Shown piece after piece: positions 40,025-52,356 of a DNA stretch of 64,000 bases. The notes below the pieces were generated by a model. That model was not told the origin of the DNA and did no database searches. It saw nothing but the letters and a program-made list of their open reading frames with translations. The DNA lies in assembly GCA_011033025.1 (NCBI GenBank), contig WFMF01000311.1, positions 146,536 to 210,535 of the forward strand. Reading direction: 5' to 3'. Each line of letters begins with the position of its first letter. The stretch's first letter is position 1. The position numbers and the translations under genes are program-made. The DNA is from Beroe forskalii. Taxonomy: Eukaryota > Ctenophora > Nuda > Beroida > Beroidae.

Positions 40025-40860
40025 ATGACCGGGCGAGGTTGCAAAGTGACGTCCAAATGTGGAACGTTGCGCCGCGCGCGAGGGTAGGGTAACTATAACA
40101 TCCTACCATGAATGTACCACACAATACAACTAAACATTCAAGTTAAAAGGGTAAACACCTGTGTAAGTTTTTCAGTTACAGTCGTAGGATGTTACCCTAC
40201 CCTCGCGCGCGCGGCGCAACGTTCCACATTTGGACGTCACTTTGCGCCAACAACAAGTCAGAAGAAAGGGACGGACATCGCCCGTCGAAGTTACAGTTGC
40301 AAAGTGACGTCCAAATGTGGAACGTTGCGCCGCGCGCGAGGGTAGGGTAACATCCTACGACAGTTGATCAATGATTCAATACCAAGTGAACAATTGACTA
40401 TATCTACTACTACTATTGACTATATCAATCTTGACATGATCTTGAATTGCCTGCGGAGTAAATTGGACATGGAGATGAGTGGATTGATATTATTCATAAA
40501 TTCAATGTTATAGCTGAAGTGGCCACTGGCCAGAATGCCACATTGCCACCTCTCTTGCACGAGAGTCTTTTTTGCGAGCGGCGTCGGATTTACTAAATTA
40601 TTTTTGTTCTAACCAGATCCATAATTTTACGCAACGCGCGCCGCCGCGCCGCGCTTTCACTTTCAGCTTTGCTTCGTAGGATGTTACCCTACCCTCGCGC
40701 GCCCGGCGCAACGTTCCACATTTAATTTGGACGTTGTAGGATGTTACCCTACCCTCCGCCGCGCACGCAAGGTTTTCCGCGGGGAGTATGCAACACGACC
40801 CTCCAAACCTCCGAGTGTTGCGCGCAGGGATGGGAGAAATCCATCAAATTTGGACGTCAC
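40025..40860. repeat. CpG-rich ~65-bp unit repeated in alternating orientation
   Basis: A unit running CAAAGTGACGTCCAAATGTG ... AACGTTGCGCCGCGCGCGAG ... GGTAGGGTAACATCCTAC is at about 40038-40105 (plus), 40184-40245 (minus), 40298-40360 (plus) and 40676-40735 (minus); further partial copies run to 40870. Each holds a CRE-like TGACGTC. In an AT-rich neighbourhood this composition is conspicuous. Confidence 0.85.
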
Positions 40861-40984
40861 TTTGCGCCCGTCGACGCCTTGCTCCAACGACGCGACGCCT
40901 CTGGTTAGAAGAAGCTTCCCTGCCCTAACTGGCCTGGGGTCCTGATTGAGCGCACAGAGTGCGCACTGCGCGGCGCGGCAAGCG

Positions 40985-41290
40985 CTAATCGACACCTTCC
41001 TAAGCCCGCATAGGTTTGTGTACGCGCGTGGCGCTCCTGTTCTGAGGAAGCGCGCCGCGCAATGCAAACAGGAATATACGTGTTTAGCAAATCGGGTCAG
41101 TCATCCATATAAACGGGAGCCTTCATTATCTATGACAATGACGTCACTCAAAAAATATAATTAAGCGCATCTAGCGCTTTAAGCAGTATTGCTAAACACG
41201 TATATCCCTGTGTGGCTCGCGCGGCGCGCTTCCCCAGCACAGGGGAAGCGCGCGGCGCGTACACACACCTATGCGGGCTTTAGCAGTAAG
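40985..41290. mobile_element. CpG-rich foldback element
   Basis: Arms at about 41000-41095 and 41188-41282: CCTAAGCCCGCATAGGTTTG ... ATATACGTGTTTAGCAA pairs with TTGCTAAACACGTATAT ... ACACACCTATGCGGGCTTTA. The loop contains TGACGTCA. Next to it, at 41290-41400, are degenerate GGTTAGGGT repeats. Confidence 0.75.
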
Positions 41291-42404
41291 GTTAGGGTTC
41301 TGGTCAGGGTCAGGATTTGTAAGGTTTAGGATAAGGATTAAGGTTAGGGTCTTGGTTAGGGCAATGGTTAGGTTTAGGATACAGAAAAATTGACGTTTAG
41401 ATCTGTGACGTCACTCAGAGCCGTTTATATGGGAGACATACCGCAAATCGACACCCCTGGTTAGGGGAAGAAGCTTCCGTTTATATATGAGAGACCAACC
41501 CTATTGAGTTAATCAAATCATATCATTTATGCGAATAAATGTGAATAGTAGGCTAATCTTCAGTGTAAACTTTGTACAATTATACCAAAAGGATCAATAT
41601 TCATGTTCAAAAAATGTATCAAGTGGCCGAATCGGCGAATCACTAAGCAGCTAATTTAATACAACAGACTGTTTTATGAATCACTGTTTTATTTGAAATT
41701 AGTAACAGGTGTGCAATGCAACGTGCAATTCAAGACAAAAGATATATATTCAACAATTTTGTCTCCACAATGGCTAACTTTTTAATTTTTGTTATTTAAT
41801 GGTGTTTTAGTTTATGCCATTATTTTGTTCTCTGGTTGTTAAGTTAATTTATGGTTAATAACATGATTATAACTCATATGTCAGGGCACTGTATTAAGTA
41901 ATACTGTATTTTACTATAGAATACTGTATTGTTCTTGTCTGACGTTGACAGACCCTCTCCAGAATCAGCACCACGCGTCAGCGGGTCATACATCATACAA
42001 CAATATTGTTCTACATATTCAAATTGTAAAGAAAACTTTCTTCTACAAAGCTGAGGTAGGTATTGGACTGATGGTGTGACTCACTAAGATCCTACTGCCC
42101 TCCACATTGCATTACTTAAAGGGATCATGTTTTTGTTCTAGTATGGAGTTGGAGATTAGAGAAAAGTCTTGGAGATTGATGTCTTATTGTCTTGAAGCTA
42201 GATTTCTTTTTAATTCAATTATATAGTCTTCTGCATCTTTTTGGTTTCTAATTTCAATGAACAAATGGATGATTAAAATTTTTACAGCACAATAACATGA
42301 TATATTTTTTTCATGCTATGAACTATTTGTTTGATGTGATTGGTCACTGATGCAGTGAAGCAAACAATTTGCAATAAGGAATCAACCCACACTATACATA
42401 TATC

Positions 42405-43885
42405 AAGTAAATAATAAATAAATAAATATTGGCAATTATAAAGCACTTCTTTTAAGCAAGCTTTCACACAGAAGTGCTTGAACCATATCAGTCAAAATAG
42501 ATTAAATCAAAAGTTGAAAATCCTAAAAAATCTAAAAGGGGAAATCTCAAGATGAAAAATCCTTAAAATCTAAAGGGGAAACATCAATAAATTACTTATC
42601 CCAATACATATTACCATAAAAGCGAAAGGTTATAAGATATTTTAAAGCCATAAAGTTTATCGTATATTTATGATTTTAAATCTAAGCTATCAGCTTTTTA
42701 ATTTCAAAGTCAGAAGCATTGAACAAATGAGTTTTGAGTAAAGATTTAAATGATTCAACATCACTGGCTGACACTACATGATTTGGGAGTCTATTCATTA
42801 ACTTAGGGCCTATGACACTGAAGCTCCTACTTCCATACAATGATCGGAAAGTGGGTACAATGAGTTTAATGGAATGACCGTGATGAGAGTAAACAAACAG
42901 TTCTTGCAGATATTGAGGTGACTGTCCAATGATTGACTTGTAAGATAAAAGTGCCAGCTTGAAAATCACTCGTTTCTTAATGCTCAGCCAGTGCAGGTCA
43001 TTCAGATCATTTTCCATATGGTCATGTTTGTATTTGCCCATAACGGTTTTGGCACACGCATTCTGAATCATTTGAAGTTGTGAGGTTAGCTTCTCTGAGA
43101 TACCAAAATATAGACCATTACAATAGTCGAGACATGAAACAACCAGAGAGTTAACAATTATCTTGAGTTGGTCTTTTGTCAAGAGAAAGCGGATTTTATT
43201 GATATTCCGTATTGTCCTAAAGCACTTTTTCTTCAGTTCTGTGACTTGTTTATTGAGAGTAAGCCCAGAGTCAAAGAATACACCAAGGTTCCTGAAATTG
43301 GACACAAACCTTATTGTCATACCAGATGGAAAATTAAGTCCACCAATTCCAATTTCATTCAGAGTCCTTCTGTTACCCAGTATTGCAATTTGGGTCTTGG
43401 ATCCATTTAACTGTAGATAATAATGATCCATCCAACACTTAACCTTTTCGAAACACCTTTGAAGTTCATAAACAAGTACAATACTCTGTAAGGATGACTT
43501 GAAAGATAGCATAATCTGATGATCATCTGCATAGCCCTCAATGGAAAATCCTAATTTCTGAACAAAACTGTAAATTGACCTTATGTATATGTTGAAGAGT
43601 ACAGGTCCAAGCACTGATCCCTGTGGAACACCAAATTTAATGATGATCTCTGCTGAAACTGTATCTCCAACTCTAACTCTTTGTGTCCTCCCAGTAAGAA
43701 AACTTTGGAACCAACACAGCACTGTGCCTCGTAAGCCTATTTCATGCTTCAGTATATTTAGAAGCAGTCCATGATCCACTGTATCAAATGCTGCTGATAA
43801 GTCAAGCATCATCATCACTGTGCAACTCTTTTCATCACTTGCAACCAGTAAATCATTCCAAATCCTAATAAGCAGAGTATCAACA
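42405..43885 (-). mobile_element. 5'-truncated CR1/L2-type LINE
   Basis: Minus-strand element with RT body, 3' UTR, a 9-bp perfect stem AAGCACTTC (42441-42449) / GAAGTGCTT (42471-42479) and an (ATTT)n tail at 42408-42430. The 5' truncation point near 43885 falls inside the SINE-like repeat (AAGAATAAATCCTTTAAAAC follows it), so it inserted into that repeat. Confidence 0.85.
42682..43880 (-). pseudogene. LINE reverse transcriptase, truncated but open
   Basis: The frame begins within ...LLIRIWNDLLVASDE and runs through LDLSAAFDTVDHG, FGVPQGSVLGPVLFNIY, the catalytic EGYADDHQI and a complete C-terminus ending at 42682. No stops or shifts, but the N-terminal RT and endonuclease are missing. Closest in the window to 10339-12210. 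Confidence 0.85.
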
Positions 43886-44610
43886 ATTAAAGAATAAATC
43901 CTTTAAAACACATCAATCTGCAAAACTTTGGGATAAAAATTTAGCCATCTTTGTACAGTCATGCCACAGAACTTTCCAACAGCTCTTTCCTAAGTCTTTG
44001 CCAGGATCCAAACGATATTCCTTCATCAGAGATCCAGACCAATCCAAACATTAAACAAATCATTATTAGAGCAAAAATGATATGGGGCCATGTTGTGGGG
44101 TTGAATGCATTTGATGGGTGCCCAATGCTCCCCTAACCACTAGATGGTGTTTTAGTTTCATAAGCTTCAAGTTCACTCAGGAATTTAAGTTCATCATTAG
44201 TCTTTGTCCAGTGTAAGGAATTCAAAGCTTCATCCTGTCAAACTAGATTGAAAGATCAAGACTGGACTTGAACTTTGACACAATTTCTTGAGAAATCATT
44301 AGTCTTTGTTCAGTGTAAGGAATTCAAAGCTTCATCCTGTCAAACTAGATTGAAAGATCAACTCTGGACTTGAACTTTGACACAATTTCTTGAGAAATTC
44401 TATGTAAGAACAGCCAAATCCAAATGAGTCACACCCAAATGAGTGGTGTGCAGGCAACATCAGTCCAATACCTACCTCAGATTTTGAGATGTTTAAATTG
44501 TGAGAGCTCTTATGAGGTAGGCCCCCAGCAGTCACCCTATGTTACCAGGGTATAGCACTGTCATTTGCAGTGACCACCTGAAACAGATTAGAGGTCTTTA
44601 ACACAGCCAT
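43886..44610 (-). repeat. SINE-like dispersed repeat, copy 2, with internal 107-bp duplication
   Basis: Continues the repeat interrupted by the LINE at 43885. About 107 bp (CATTAGTCTTTG ... TTTCTTGAGAAAT) at 44189-44298 is duplicated in tandem to 44400. The end from 44380 to 44605 matches 37790-38045. Confidence 0.7.
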
Positions 44611-45120
44611 CAAGAAATTAACTAATTAAGAAGCACACTTGGTGAAGAGCAGTTGATGGATCCTGGGGTTTTGTAATCCTGGGGACTGGGGTTTTGTAAC
44701 CCACACTATACTATGGTTAAACACCATTAATTATTCTATTTCTATTTACACCATGAATTATTTGCTTTTGAATTGAATTATTATTTTGTCCAACAGCAAT
44801 TTGCTCTGTTGCTTTTGTAAAATTGTGCTCTTAATCAATAGTGAATTTATGATTGATTTTGGAAGGTACTGACATTGTTTGATTATTAAAATTAATTTAA
44901 CAATTGAACTCTGCTATAGACATCAATTGCTGCCCAACCTACATATTATATGCATGCCCCAGATCATGAATTTCAAAATCGAAAACAGCAACATTTAAAA
45001 AAGCAACTCTACAGCTTCCACTAATGTTATATTTTTTTAATTATCTTGCTTAATTTCTTTGTCATACTCATATTATACCATGTATTAAATTCTAACTTCC
45101 TTCTCATTATTATTTGAGTT

Positions 45121-45844
45121 ATGAAGCTCTTGGTGATTATGGCATCTCTGGTATTTCTTGTCAGATGTGAGAAGACTTTTTTTGAATCTCCTAACACTTA
45201 CATTCAATATCGACATTGGGTTGTGAGTGAAAGAGGAATTTTAATGTTCTATTTCCGGACATTCAAACCAAATGCTCTATTGCTTTATACTGATGGTGGT
45301 TCAGGTTCTAATGACTTCTTGAAACTACAGCTTATAAATGAAAAGTTGGTGGTACACACCAATTTTGGTAGTGGAACTGAAACATTTGAGCTTGGAGAAA
45401 AGCTTTCCAATGGTGTTTTTCACTCTGTTCAAATCAACATTGAGGCTGGTCTGTTGACTGTATATTTAGATCAAACATTCAGCAAGGAGAAACAATTTGA
45501 CAACTCTGCAGCTGACAATATCCTTCAAATACAAACTGCTGTTTTCATTGGTGGAGTTAACAAATTCTACACAACTGAAACAGTTGAGAAAGATTTAGCC
45601 TTAGAACCAAGATTCACTGGATGCATTAAGGGACTCAAATTTACAAGAACTGATGGAGAAACTTTTGGGATCCCAAATGTTGAGAATGAAGAGGGTACTA
45701 AAGATGGCTGTGGAGAAACTTCCTGTGATAGCCTGTCCTTTACGGATTCCTGCAAGAATGGTGGGCGGTGTGAAGCACAAATTGATGGGAGTTACAAGTG
45801 CAACTGTGAAAGAACTGGATATTCTGGAGAAAAGTGCACTACAG
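45121..45844 (+). CDS. Neurexin-like protein, first coding exon (signal peptide, LNS/laminin-G, EGF)
   Basis: ATG at 45121; 241 codons plus one base to donor ACAG/GTATGT, phase 1, the usual phase between LNS and EGF modules. Residues 1-16 are a signal peptide (MKLLVIMASLVFLVRC). About 20-197 is a laminin-G/LNS domain (LLLYTDGGSGSNDFLKLQL, VFHSVQINIEAG, AVFIGGV, RFTGCIKGLKF, closing Cys near GCGE). About 199-241 is an EGF domain with six cysteines (SCKNGGRC ... CNCERTGYSGEKC). Signal-LNS-EGF is the start of alpha-neurexins, synaptic adhesion receptors; a CNTNAP- or agrin-like relative is the alternative. Later exons were not recognised in the following 19 kb. Beyond the donor the frame reads a few residues into a stop at 45891. 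Confidence 0.8.
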
Positions 45845-45984
45845 GTATGTTTTGTCTGGTGTTTTGTCAGGTGTTTTTCTGTTATTTGTAAATTTCTTGT
45901 TATTACCTTACATGAATAGAAAACCCACTGTCTATTGGATACATAAAGACACAATTTCAATGGAAAACTTTTACATAAATACAA

Positions 45985-46215
45985 AAAATGTGCACTCAGT
46001 GTGAAACATTTAAGAAGAGTTTGAAGACATATTACTTTGACCTAGCATTTTCTAAAATAGAATGATTCTTTGCTATATATATATTCTTGCTCGTATTGTA
46101 TTCCTAACCTAGTCAGCAAGTTTTTTCCAGGGCACGCTTAAATGACTAGAGTTCTTCCCCCACTGCGATATTAACTTAACTATGTCTAAGCGTGGAATAA
46201 ATGTTTTGATGTATT
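45985..46215 (+). mobile_element. 3' end of a CR1/L2-type LINE
   Basis: In frame it reads ETFKKSLKTYYFDLAFSKIE-stop, the last 20 codons of the RT ORF of the family at 16545-18579 (LKTFYFEIAF there). It is followed by a related 3' UTR with the same CACGCTTA (46133-46140) / TAAGCGTG (46187-46194) stem. It inserted just after the neurexin-like exon, in its intron. Confidence 0.85.
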
Positions 46216-46229
46216 TATTTAAATGTGCC

Positions 46230-46400
46230 CCCAATAGTCTTAAATTCGAGGAATAGCCTTAAATTTGGCCACAGTGTGCCCTCAATGTGCAAAGAGTTTT
46301 TCCCTCGGTGTGCTTGCCCTCAGTGTGAACCCAGTGTGCCTCATGCCCTCAGTGTCATGTGCCCTCGGTGTGCCCTCGGTACCAAGTTATCATGTCACGC
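46230..46400 (+). repeat. Imperfect tandem repeat GTGCCCTCAGTGT
   Basis: About ten irregular units of GTGCCCTCAGTGT or GTGCCCTCGGTGT, in the presumed intron of the neurexin-like gene. Confidence 0.8.
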
Positions 46401-47455
46401 CTTTTCTACTCAATACATAAGATAACCATAAGTGCCATAGAATTAAATGTTCAACCTTTGAAAAATAAGATGTTATAATTTATCCAATTGACTGTACGTC
46501 CAACTGACTATATGTCTAATAAAAGAGAAAACCCAAGTTCGTTTTTTTAGTGTTTCACTATGGGGTCCCCTTCGTCAATGCGATGAAGTACAAGCAATCA
46601 AGTTCAACAGGGTTTTCTGGCTATTATTTAATTCAAAGAGGTACTTTGGAGACATCAAGACATGTACCAATAAATGCCACAAAAAAAGCCAAAACCCCAG
46701 TGCAAAACATCGTTACTGATAACTGACTACAGAGTTGACGTTTTGTGACCATTTCATGGCTTTCTATATTATATGTTTTATACTTATTAGTAAAATTGGA
46801 CGCTCATGCATATCACTTAGCAATGTAATGGAGTTATGGAGGTATCTGCACCATACTTATTGTCACTGGAGTGGTGTGATAATTCTATAATGGTTTTCAA
46901 GCCAGTTATGTCACAATGTACCAACATTTAACCACTAGTTTCATGAGCTGTTTCAAAGTGCACCCTTTTCACAACACTCACTATAAATGTTCCTTCTATT
47001 GAGTTGACACTTGAAATTGATCTCCCTTGCCTTTGGAACAACCCCACCGAAACCACCAGCGGATAGCTTCCACTACTGAACCGGCTGAGTTTAAGGTGGT
47101 TATGTGACCATTAGTCGAGACATATGGGGCAGGGGGTAGGGGATCCGTTTAATACATGTAACTACTGTACTAACTATTGTTTCAAATACCCATATTATAT
47201 AACAACGCCATGTACCTACCACCATAATAACTTAATGATATATGCTGTGTTCCCATTCTGTTAAAGTTTGAGGGCATGAACCGTTACATGGCGTTTGTAA
47301 TTTGTTCTTGTTAAATTTCAATTTCAAGTCGAAGCAAAAGACTTGATTTGATTTAGTATGATACTGAGTTTGTAAAATCCCAATTCGAAAGATGACATTA
47401 TTAATTTAAAAGATCATAATAGGTTTGCTGTGACCCTCCAACTATGTAACCTAAT
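46401..47455. other. Unassigned sequence
   Basis: No LNS, EGF or other exon is recognised on the plus strand. AT-rich with no clear repeat. Confidence 0.4.
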
Positions 47456-47620
47456 GTCGTATCACCACCAAAACCGTTGGACGGGTAGTCAAGTAACCCT
47501 CGCGGGTTTGGATGTGGCCATTACATTTTTCTTTCATTTCGGGTTCCCGTACTCCCGTAGTCACATCCAACCCCGTTGGGGTTTCTTGACCAACCGCCCA
47601 ACGTATTTGGTGGTGATATT
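47456..47620. mobile_element. Small foldback element
   Basis: TATCACCACCAAAACCGTTG at 47460 and CAACGTATTTGGTGGTGATA ending near 47620 begin arms of about 65 bp that pair with several mismatches (GTAACCCTCGCGGGTTTGG / CCAACCCCGTTGGGGTTTC). A MITE relic is likely. Confidence 0.7.
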
Positions 47621-49680
47621 TGAAAAGATGAACGCCTTTCGAAGCAGCATAACTCGCCCTAACGCAGTTTAAACCCGTGTAACTCGCCCTCATGCAGTTT
47701 GAACCTGCATAACTGGCTCGAAACCACGTTATTCATATATAACAGCAATGATTTATACCGATCTTATTCTCCCCTTCCTCTGCTTTACTTTTAATTCAGG
47801 ATAACGTGTAACTGAAATACATCCAATACTCCAATAGGTGTGCAATGACCTAATAATATAGGTCCATTATATTGCCAAAGAATATAAACTTGAGCACTTA
47901 GTGAAAGGAAGTCAGATAATAGTGGTTCCTACAGTCGAAGTGGGTACATGTTGGGTATCCGTTAATGGGGTCTTTGATGGCTATTTGGTACCCAGGTCAT
48001 GCGTGACATGGAGCATAGAACTCGTATTATAAAGTGAATGTTGGAACTGTTGGAGGTGTTGAGGTTTCCTCGTGGTGAATACCGAAATGCTTATTCTATA
48101 TTTGGTAATCATTTCAAAAGATATGCTTCTATGCTCCAATGTCACAGCTATTCTTTGGTTACTCTGGATATTTAGCTTAAATTGGTTTTCTTGTCACTCC
48201 ACTGATGAGATCAGTTATCACCCACACACACACACACACACACACATGTATTATGGAGAGCTACTCACTGGACGGGTTACTATGCGGCTTCGCGCTGTGC
48301 AGCTGTTATATGTGTAACATGTCACTCTCACGAGATGGGATTGTGTCAAGACTATCCTCATGAGGATTCCCGATTACATGATGCCTAGAACAAACTGTAA
48401 CGCTAGTGCTCGGAATATTGAACAGGGGACAGGCTCATCAAAACATTATCTCATTTTAAAAAGAATGCAATTGTCGCTCAGTTAATTTGTAAGAAACTTG
48501 TTAGTGAAATTCTACGCTGAAAGTTTCTAATTTTCTGCGATTTTGAGCCTAAACCTTTCTTAATCAGTTTCAAAAAAGTATGTACTGCAAATGTACTGTT
48601 CACACATGAAGAGCATCATTAGAAGGTAGAAATAACATTACATATTTAGGAATTTCCAAGGATTAGATGGTATGAAGCTACAACCGTAACTAAATAATCC
48701 TTAAAGTGGGGGTCTGGGAGCAAAGCCCTCAGACGCCATTTTCATTGAATTAAGTCTCATCGCAACAAGAATTTAAACACAAATTTCGAAACTTAAGGTT
48801 ATTAAGTAAAACTTTTTCCTTAATAATCAATCAGCGAAGTTTATTAATTTTTCTAATCTTAGGTTCGGTTTCTTATTTTTTTAAATCCAAGGCCTAGTTT
48901 TTATTGACATTTTCTTATAAATTTTTAAAAACGAGTGTATATTAGGTATGTCACCGGCCACCGTCTTTCATTAACCTCCTGTATTTTTAACTACATACTA
49001 CAGTACGGAAGTGCTGTTCACATGATCAGTGATCAACCGTGTCTCAATAGTCAGTAGGAAAAACAGTGAAATGCAAAAAATTGAATAAACTTAAAAACAT
49101 AAATCATGTTTATAGATTTATGAAGAACCATACCCGATTTAACGACGAAATATTTTATGGTGTCATGATATTGCTGAATGTTAGCTCCTCTTTATTTGTT
49201 GCGATGTGTCCATCTTCTCCAATCGTACCGTTTAGCATCACCCAATGAAATTACCGTGCTAATTCCCTTCTTTCGAAGGGAAAAGCGGATGTTTTCTGAG
49301 GCAGCGATGAGACCTCCCTTTTCCTACGCCTTGTCAGCTCTGCCCTTTGATCACCCACATACAAAGGAAACCAAGCGCTCATTAGATCATAATCACGAAT
49401 GAAATAGCAGTACCCTACAGCTAAATTCAATAATTAAAGCTAAGTCAAAGCAATCCCGATCTATCATAATGATTCGCAAGTTATGTTCACAGACCAATTA
49501 TGCTAATAAGATTCAATGGATTTATAACTCTTTGTAGCACTATTACACATTGGCAGCGGCCCTAAATTACCGGTACTTTCAGCTCTGTTGATGCCTATGT
49601 GCAAAAAACGTGTGTTATTTCATTAATAGCTGATAATAGTGTGGGAGGAGGTAGCATAGTGCTGTAATGTCTCTTCTGTT
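47621..49680. other. Unassigned sequence with a (CA)n microsatellite
   Basis: (CA)n at 48222-48246. Small open frames (48072-48317, 49066-49402) have no domain or splice support. Confidence 0.45.
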
Positions 49681-49683
49681 TAG

Positions 49684-49793
49684 CCCGTGGGGGAATGCGT
49701 CTCAGCTGAAGATCGTGAGAACGTGCTATCATCCATCGCTACACCGAGTGAACCGACTTTGAAAAAAGAGAATGAGTTTCTTTGATGCGGCCG
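49684..49793 (+). CDS. Possible exon, unidentified
   Basis: Strong acceptor (CTCTTCTGTTTAG) followed by an open stretch to TGA: PVGECVSAEDRENVLSSIA ... ENEFL. Protein-like composition, but no domain. It could be a terminal exon of a plus-strand gene, perhaps the neurexin-like one, but that link is only positional. Confidence 0.25.
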
Positions 49794-50058
49794 CCTGAAA
49801 CACTCGATTACACTTTAACCCGCTCAACCAAGCATAGAACACACATTGCTTATTAACACACATTCAACATTCAACATTATGTGCATTGTGTGTGTGCGAA
49901 TGTGTGTGTGTTTATGTAGCGTTTCTCTTTCATCTAGCCGTAACAAGTTATATTACTCCTCATGTGGATACAGAGAGTCAAAATAACTCCGGCGTGAGGA
50001 GATTCAAGAAAAAACAACTTGCATAATTTCGTCTCAGCACTCCTTAGATTTATTATCT

Positions 50059-50285
50059 CTTGAGTTGATTTTATATCTGACTCCGGATTTGATCGAAGAA
50101 TTCAGCATGATGGAGATTATATACTGGAGTGCACTTTTAAACGCGAAGTGTATAATAGTGCTGAACTTGAAGGACTGTGTGGGAGACTTATCCCTGCCGA
50201 TGGTTTGATTGAGCGTGGAAAGGAATTGTGTCGCAAGGAAGATTGTTTTGAAGAGACTACTAAGCTCTCTGCTCATAAGTCATAG
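50059..50285 (+). CDS. Possible terminal exon, unidentified
   Basis: 75 open codons ending TAG at 50283-50285, rich in charged residues and cysteine (DGDYILECTFKREVY, LEGLCGRLIPADG, GKELCRKEDCFEE). The antisense frame at 50034-50276 is also open, so strand is uncertain. No domain recognised. Confidence 0.25.
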
Positions 50286-51420
50286 CCACTGCTTGGTATC
50301 TACTTTGAAACATGGGGAAACCCCTTCTGAATTTCCGTGTAGGCGAAATCTGTTGTTGTTGTTGTTGTGAAACCCACGGTGGGGCTGGCAATGTGCCGCA
50401 ATATTATATCAATATTACACAATACAAGTTTAACAATCCAACAAAAACATAAACTCATAAAGCACTGATTTTGCGTATTTAAGGAGTTTATCTTTATGTA
50501 ATATGTCGTGTAAAAGCATATGAAATATGGATATTACCAAGACTGCAGATCAATAACAAAATAGATAGAAACTGTCAAAACATAACTTTACTGAAAAACT
50601 CGCAAAACAATTTATTGCAAATCAAGAACAATACGGATAAAAAACAATACGGATAAAAAACATAAATCTTCTAAAAAACTCGATAAACCGTGATTTCTTT
50701 TATTAGTTATGGCAAAACGGTTCATATTACATTCATATACATTCATATCTCTGTCGCATCAGTCTCCAGATAAAGGCATAAAGCCTTTTTGCCTTTCCTC
50801 AACACAACTCACTGCCATTCATCATCCTTCTGTGGGCATGAACTCCGATCATTATATTATCACTACACAGCGTAAGCCGTAATCTGTGTAATGTAGGAGC
50901 TGATTAATGTTCTGAGACTTCACAATAATTTGGAGAAGTACACCTTTTCTTCTGGGGGTTCTTACCCAAAGAAAAAATACAAAAAAATCAAACATGGGTT
51001 CTCTAGAGTACAATGTCAGTAGCCTATTGAGTGTATTTACCTATTTATAAAGGTTATGTGTTGCATGTTATCGAATTAGGAACTATAATATTTTCTGTTC
51101 CATTATTATGTTATTATAGTGAGTGTTATTTATTGCATATAATATTCTATCATTATTATTAACAATATATCATATTGTTTATCTGTCACCAGATGGAATG
51201 AAGCTCATGACCAGCATGAAGTAGACTTGTGGAAATTAAATTGCACGGCAGTCAAGCCACAGATCTTAATCTGGTAGAGGCTTGTTTGGAATCATGCCAA
51301 GCTCGACCCCTCCTTTAATCTATATTTTTCTGTTTCCTAATCATACCATATTTGGAGCTGGATATCTGATGTACATGGTACCCTTCCGCCACTAATGCAC
51401 CAGACCATTTCATTCATTTC
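50286..51420. other. Unassigned AT-rich sequence
   Basis: (GTT)n at 50351-50366. A duplicated AACAATACGGATAAAA occurs at 50627-50658. No gene seen. Confidence 0.4.
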
Positions 51421-51604
51421 AGTCCTTTGCTGTTCGCCTTCGCAACACCTTTGTGTTGGGTATAATTGTTCGGAATTTGTGTGGCCATTGTGTGGTGACC
51501 CATTGTTTGAAATCTCTTCCAATGAAAAACCACGACACACTGGTACTCCAATTCAATACTTCGATAGTTCCCAGATCTCGAAGATGAATCATGATAATTT
51601 ATGA
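51421..51604 (+). CDS. Possible exon, unidentified
   Basis: Acceptor TTCATTTCAG at 51411-51420 followed by an open frame to TGA at 51604 in one phase (LCCSPSQHLCVGYNCSEFVW ... SQISKMNHDNL), with four clustered cysteines. No domain or partner exon. Confidence 0.2.
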
Positions 51605-51709
51605 AATGTATCTAGTACCTTAAAGATTTTTAGGACTCCCCATAAAGCTTAAGTAATCACGTTGCTAAACCACAGTACCTTATTGCCTTATGGTCTCTAT
51701 TTAGCTATT

Positions 51710-52060
51710 TTTTAATAACTGGCCTTTTTAACTGGCCGGTTATGAACCGGCCCTATAGACAAAAATCGAATCATTTTTGAACCATTTTAACCGGCCCCTT
51801 GGACAAAAAATGAAGCGGTAACCAGATCAAGGATTTTATACTTACTATGAATTAGCCAACAGAACCCATTTATACTCAATGAATTTGATCAAAAGCTCAA
51901 AAGACCCAAATTCCGGTCTGATGTCATAATTTAGGTCATGGTCTGTGATTTATAATGGCGTTAAATGTAATGATCATGCTGTATAATTGGCCTTCAATCT
52001 AACCGGCCCCACTTTAACTAGTCCTTGGACTTAAATTTCAAAGTCGTATTTTTATCTACA
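51710..52060 (+). repeat. Dispersed repeat with CCGGCC...TTGGACAAAAA motif, copy 2
   Basis: Two internal units (51715-51835 and about 51930-52060) related to 28285-28510. Each has GGCCTTTAA or GGCCTTCAA, CCGGCCC and a TTGGACAAAAA-like string. Confidence 0.65.
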
Positions 52061-52356
52061 AAAAAATCATGTCTTCAAGGGTTGAATACTTGTGTCTGGA
52101 ACTGATTTTTCTTTCTGAAATTCAAGCCACAGTCCCGTCCCTACTTATTGATAGACGCATCAAGCAAATTTTGGCAATTGCCAATGTAGAACATCAGTGT
52201 GGCTCAATTTTACATTAAATCATGGGATATTGTGGAAAACCATTCCTTAAATCCTCTCAACTGCACTACATGTTCTGATGAGACACCAATATCACAGTGA
52301 AATCACCACTCTTACAATGATAATTGTTTCATCACTTAGTCTTCAAAGAATTACAC

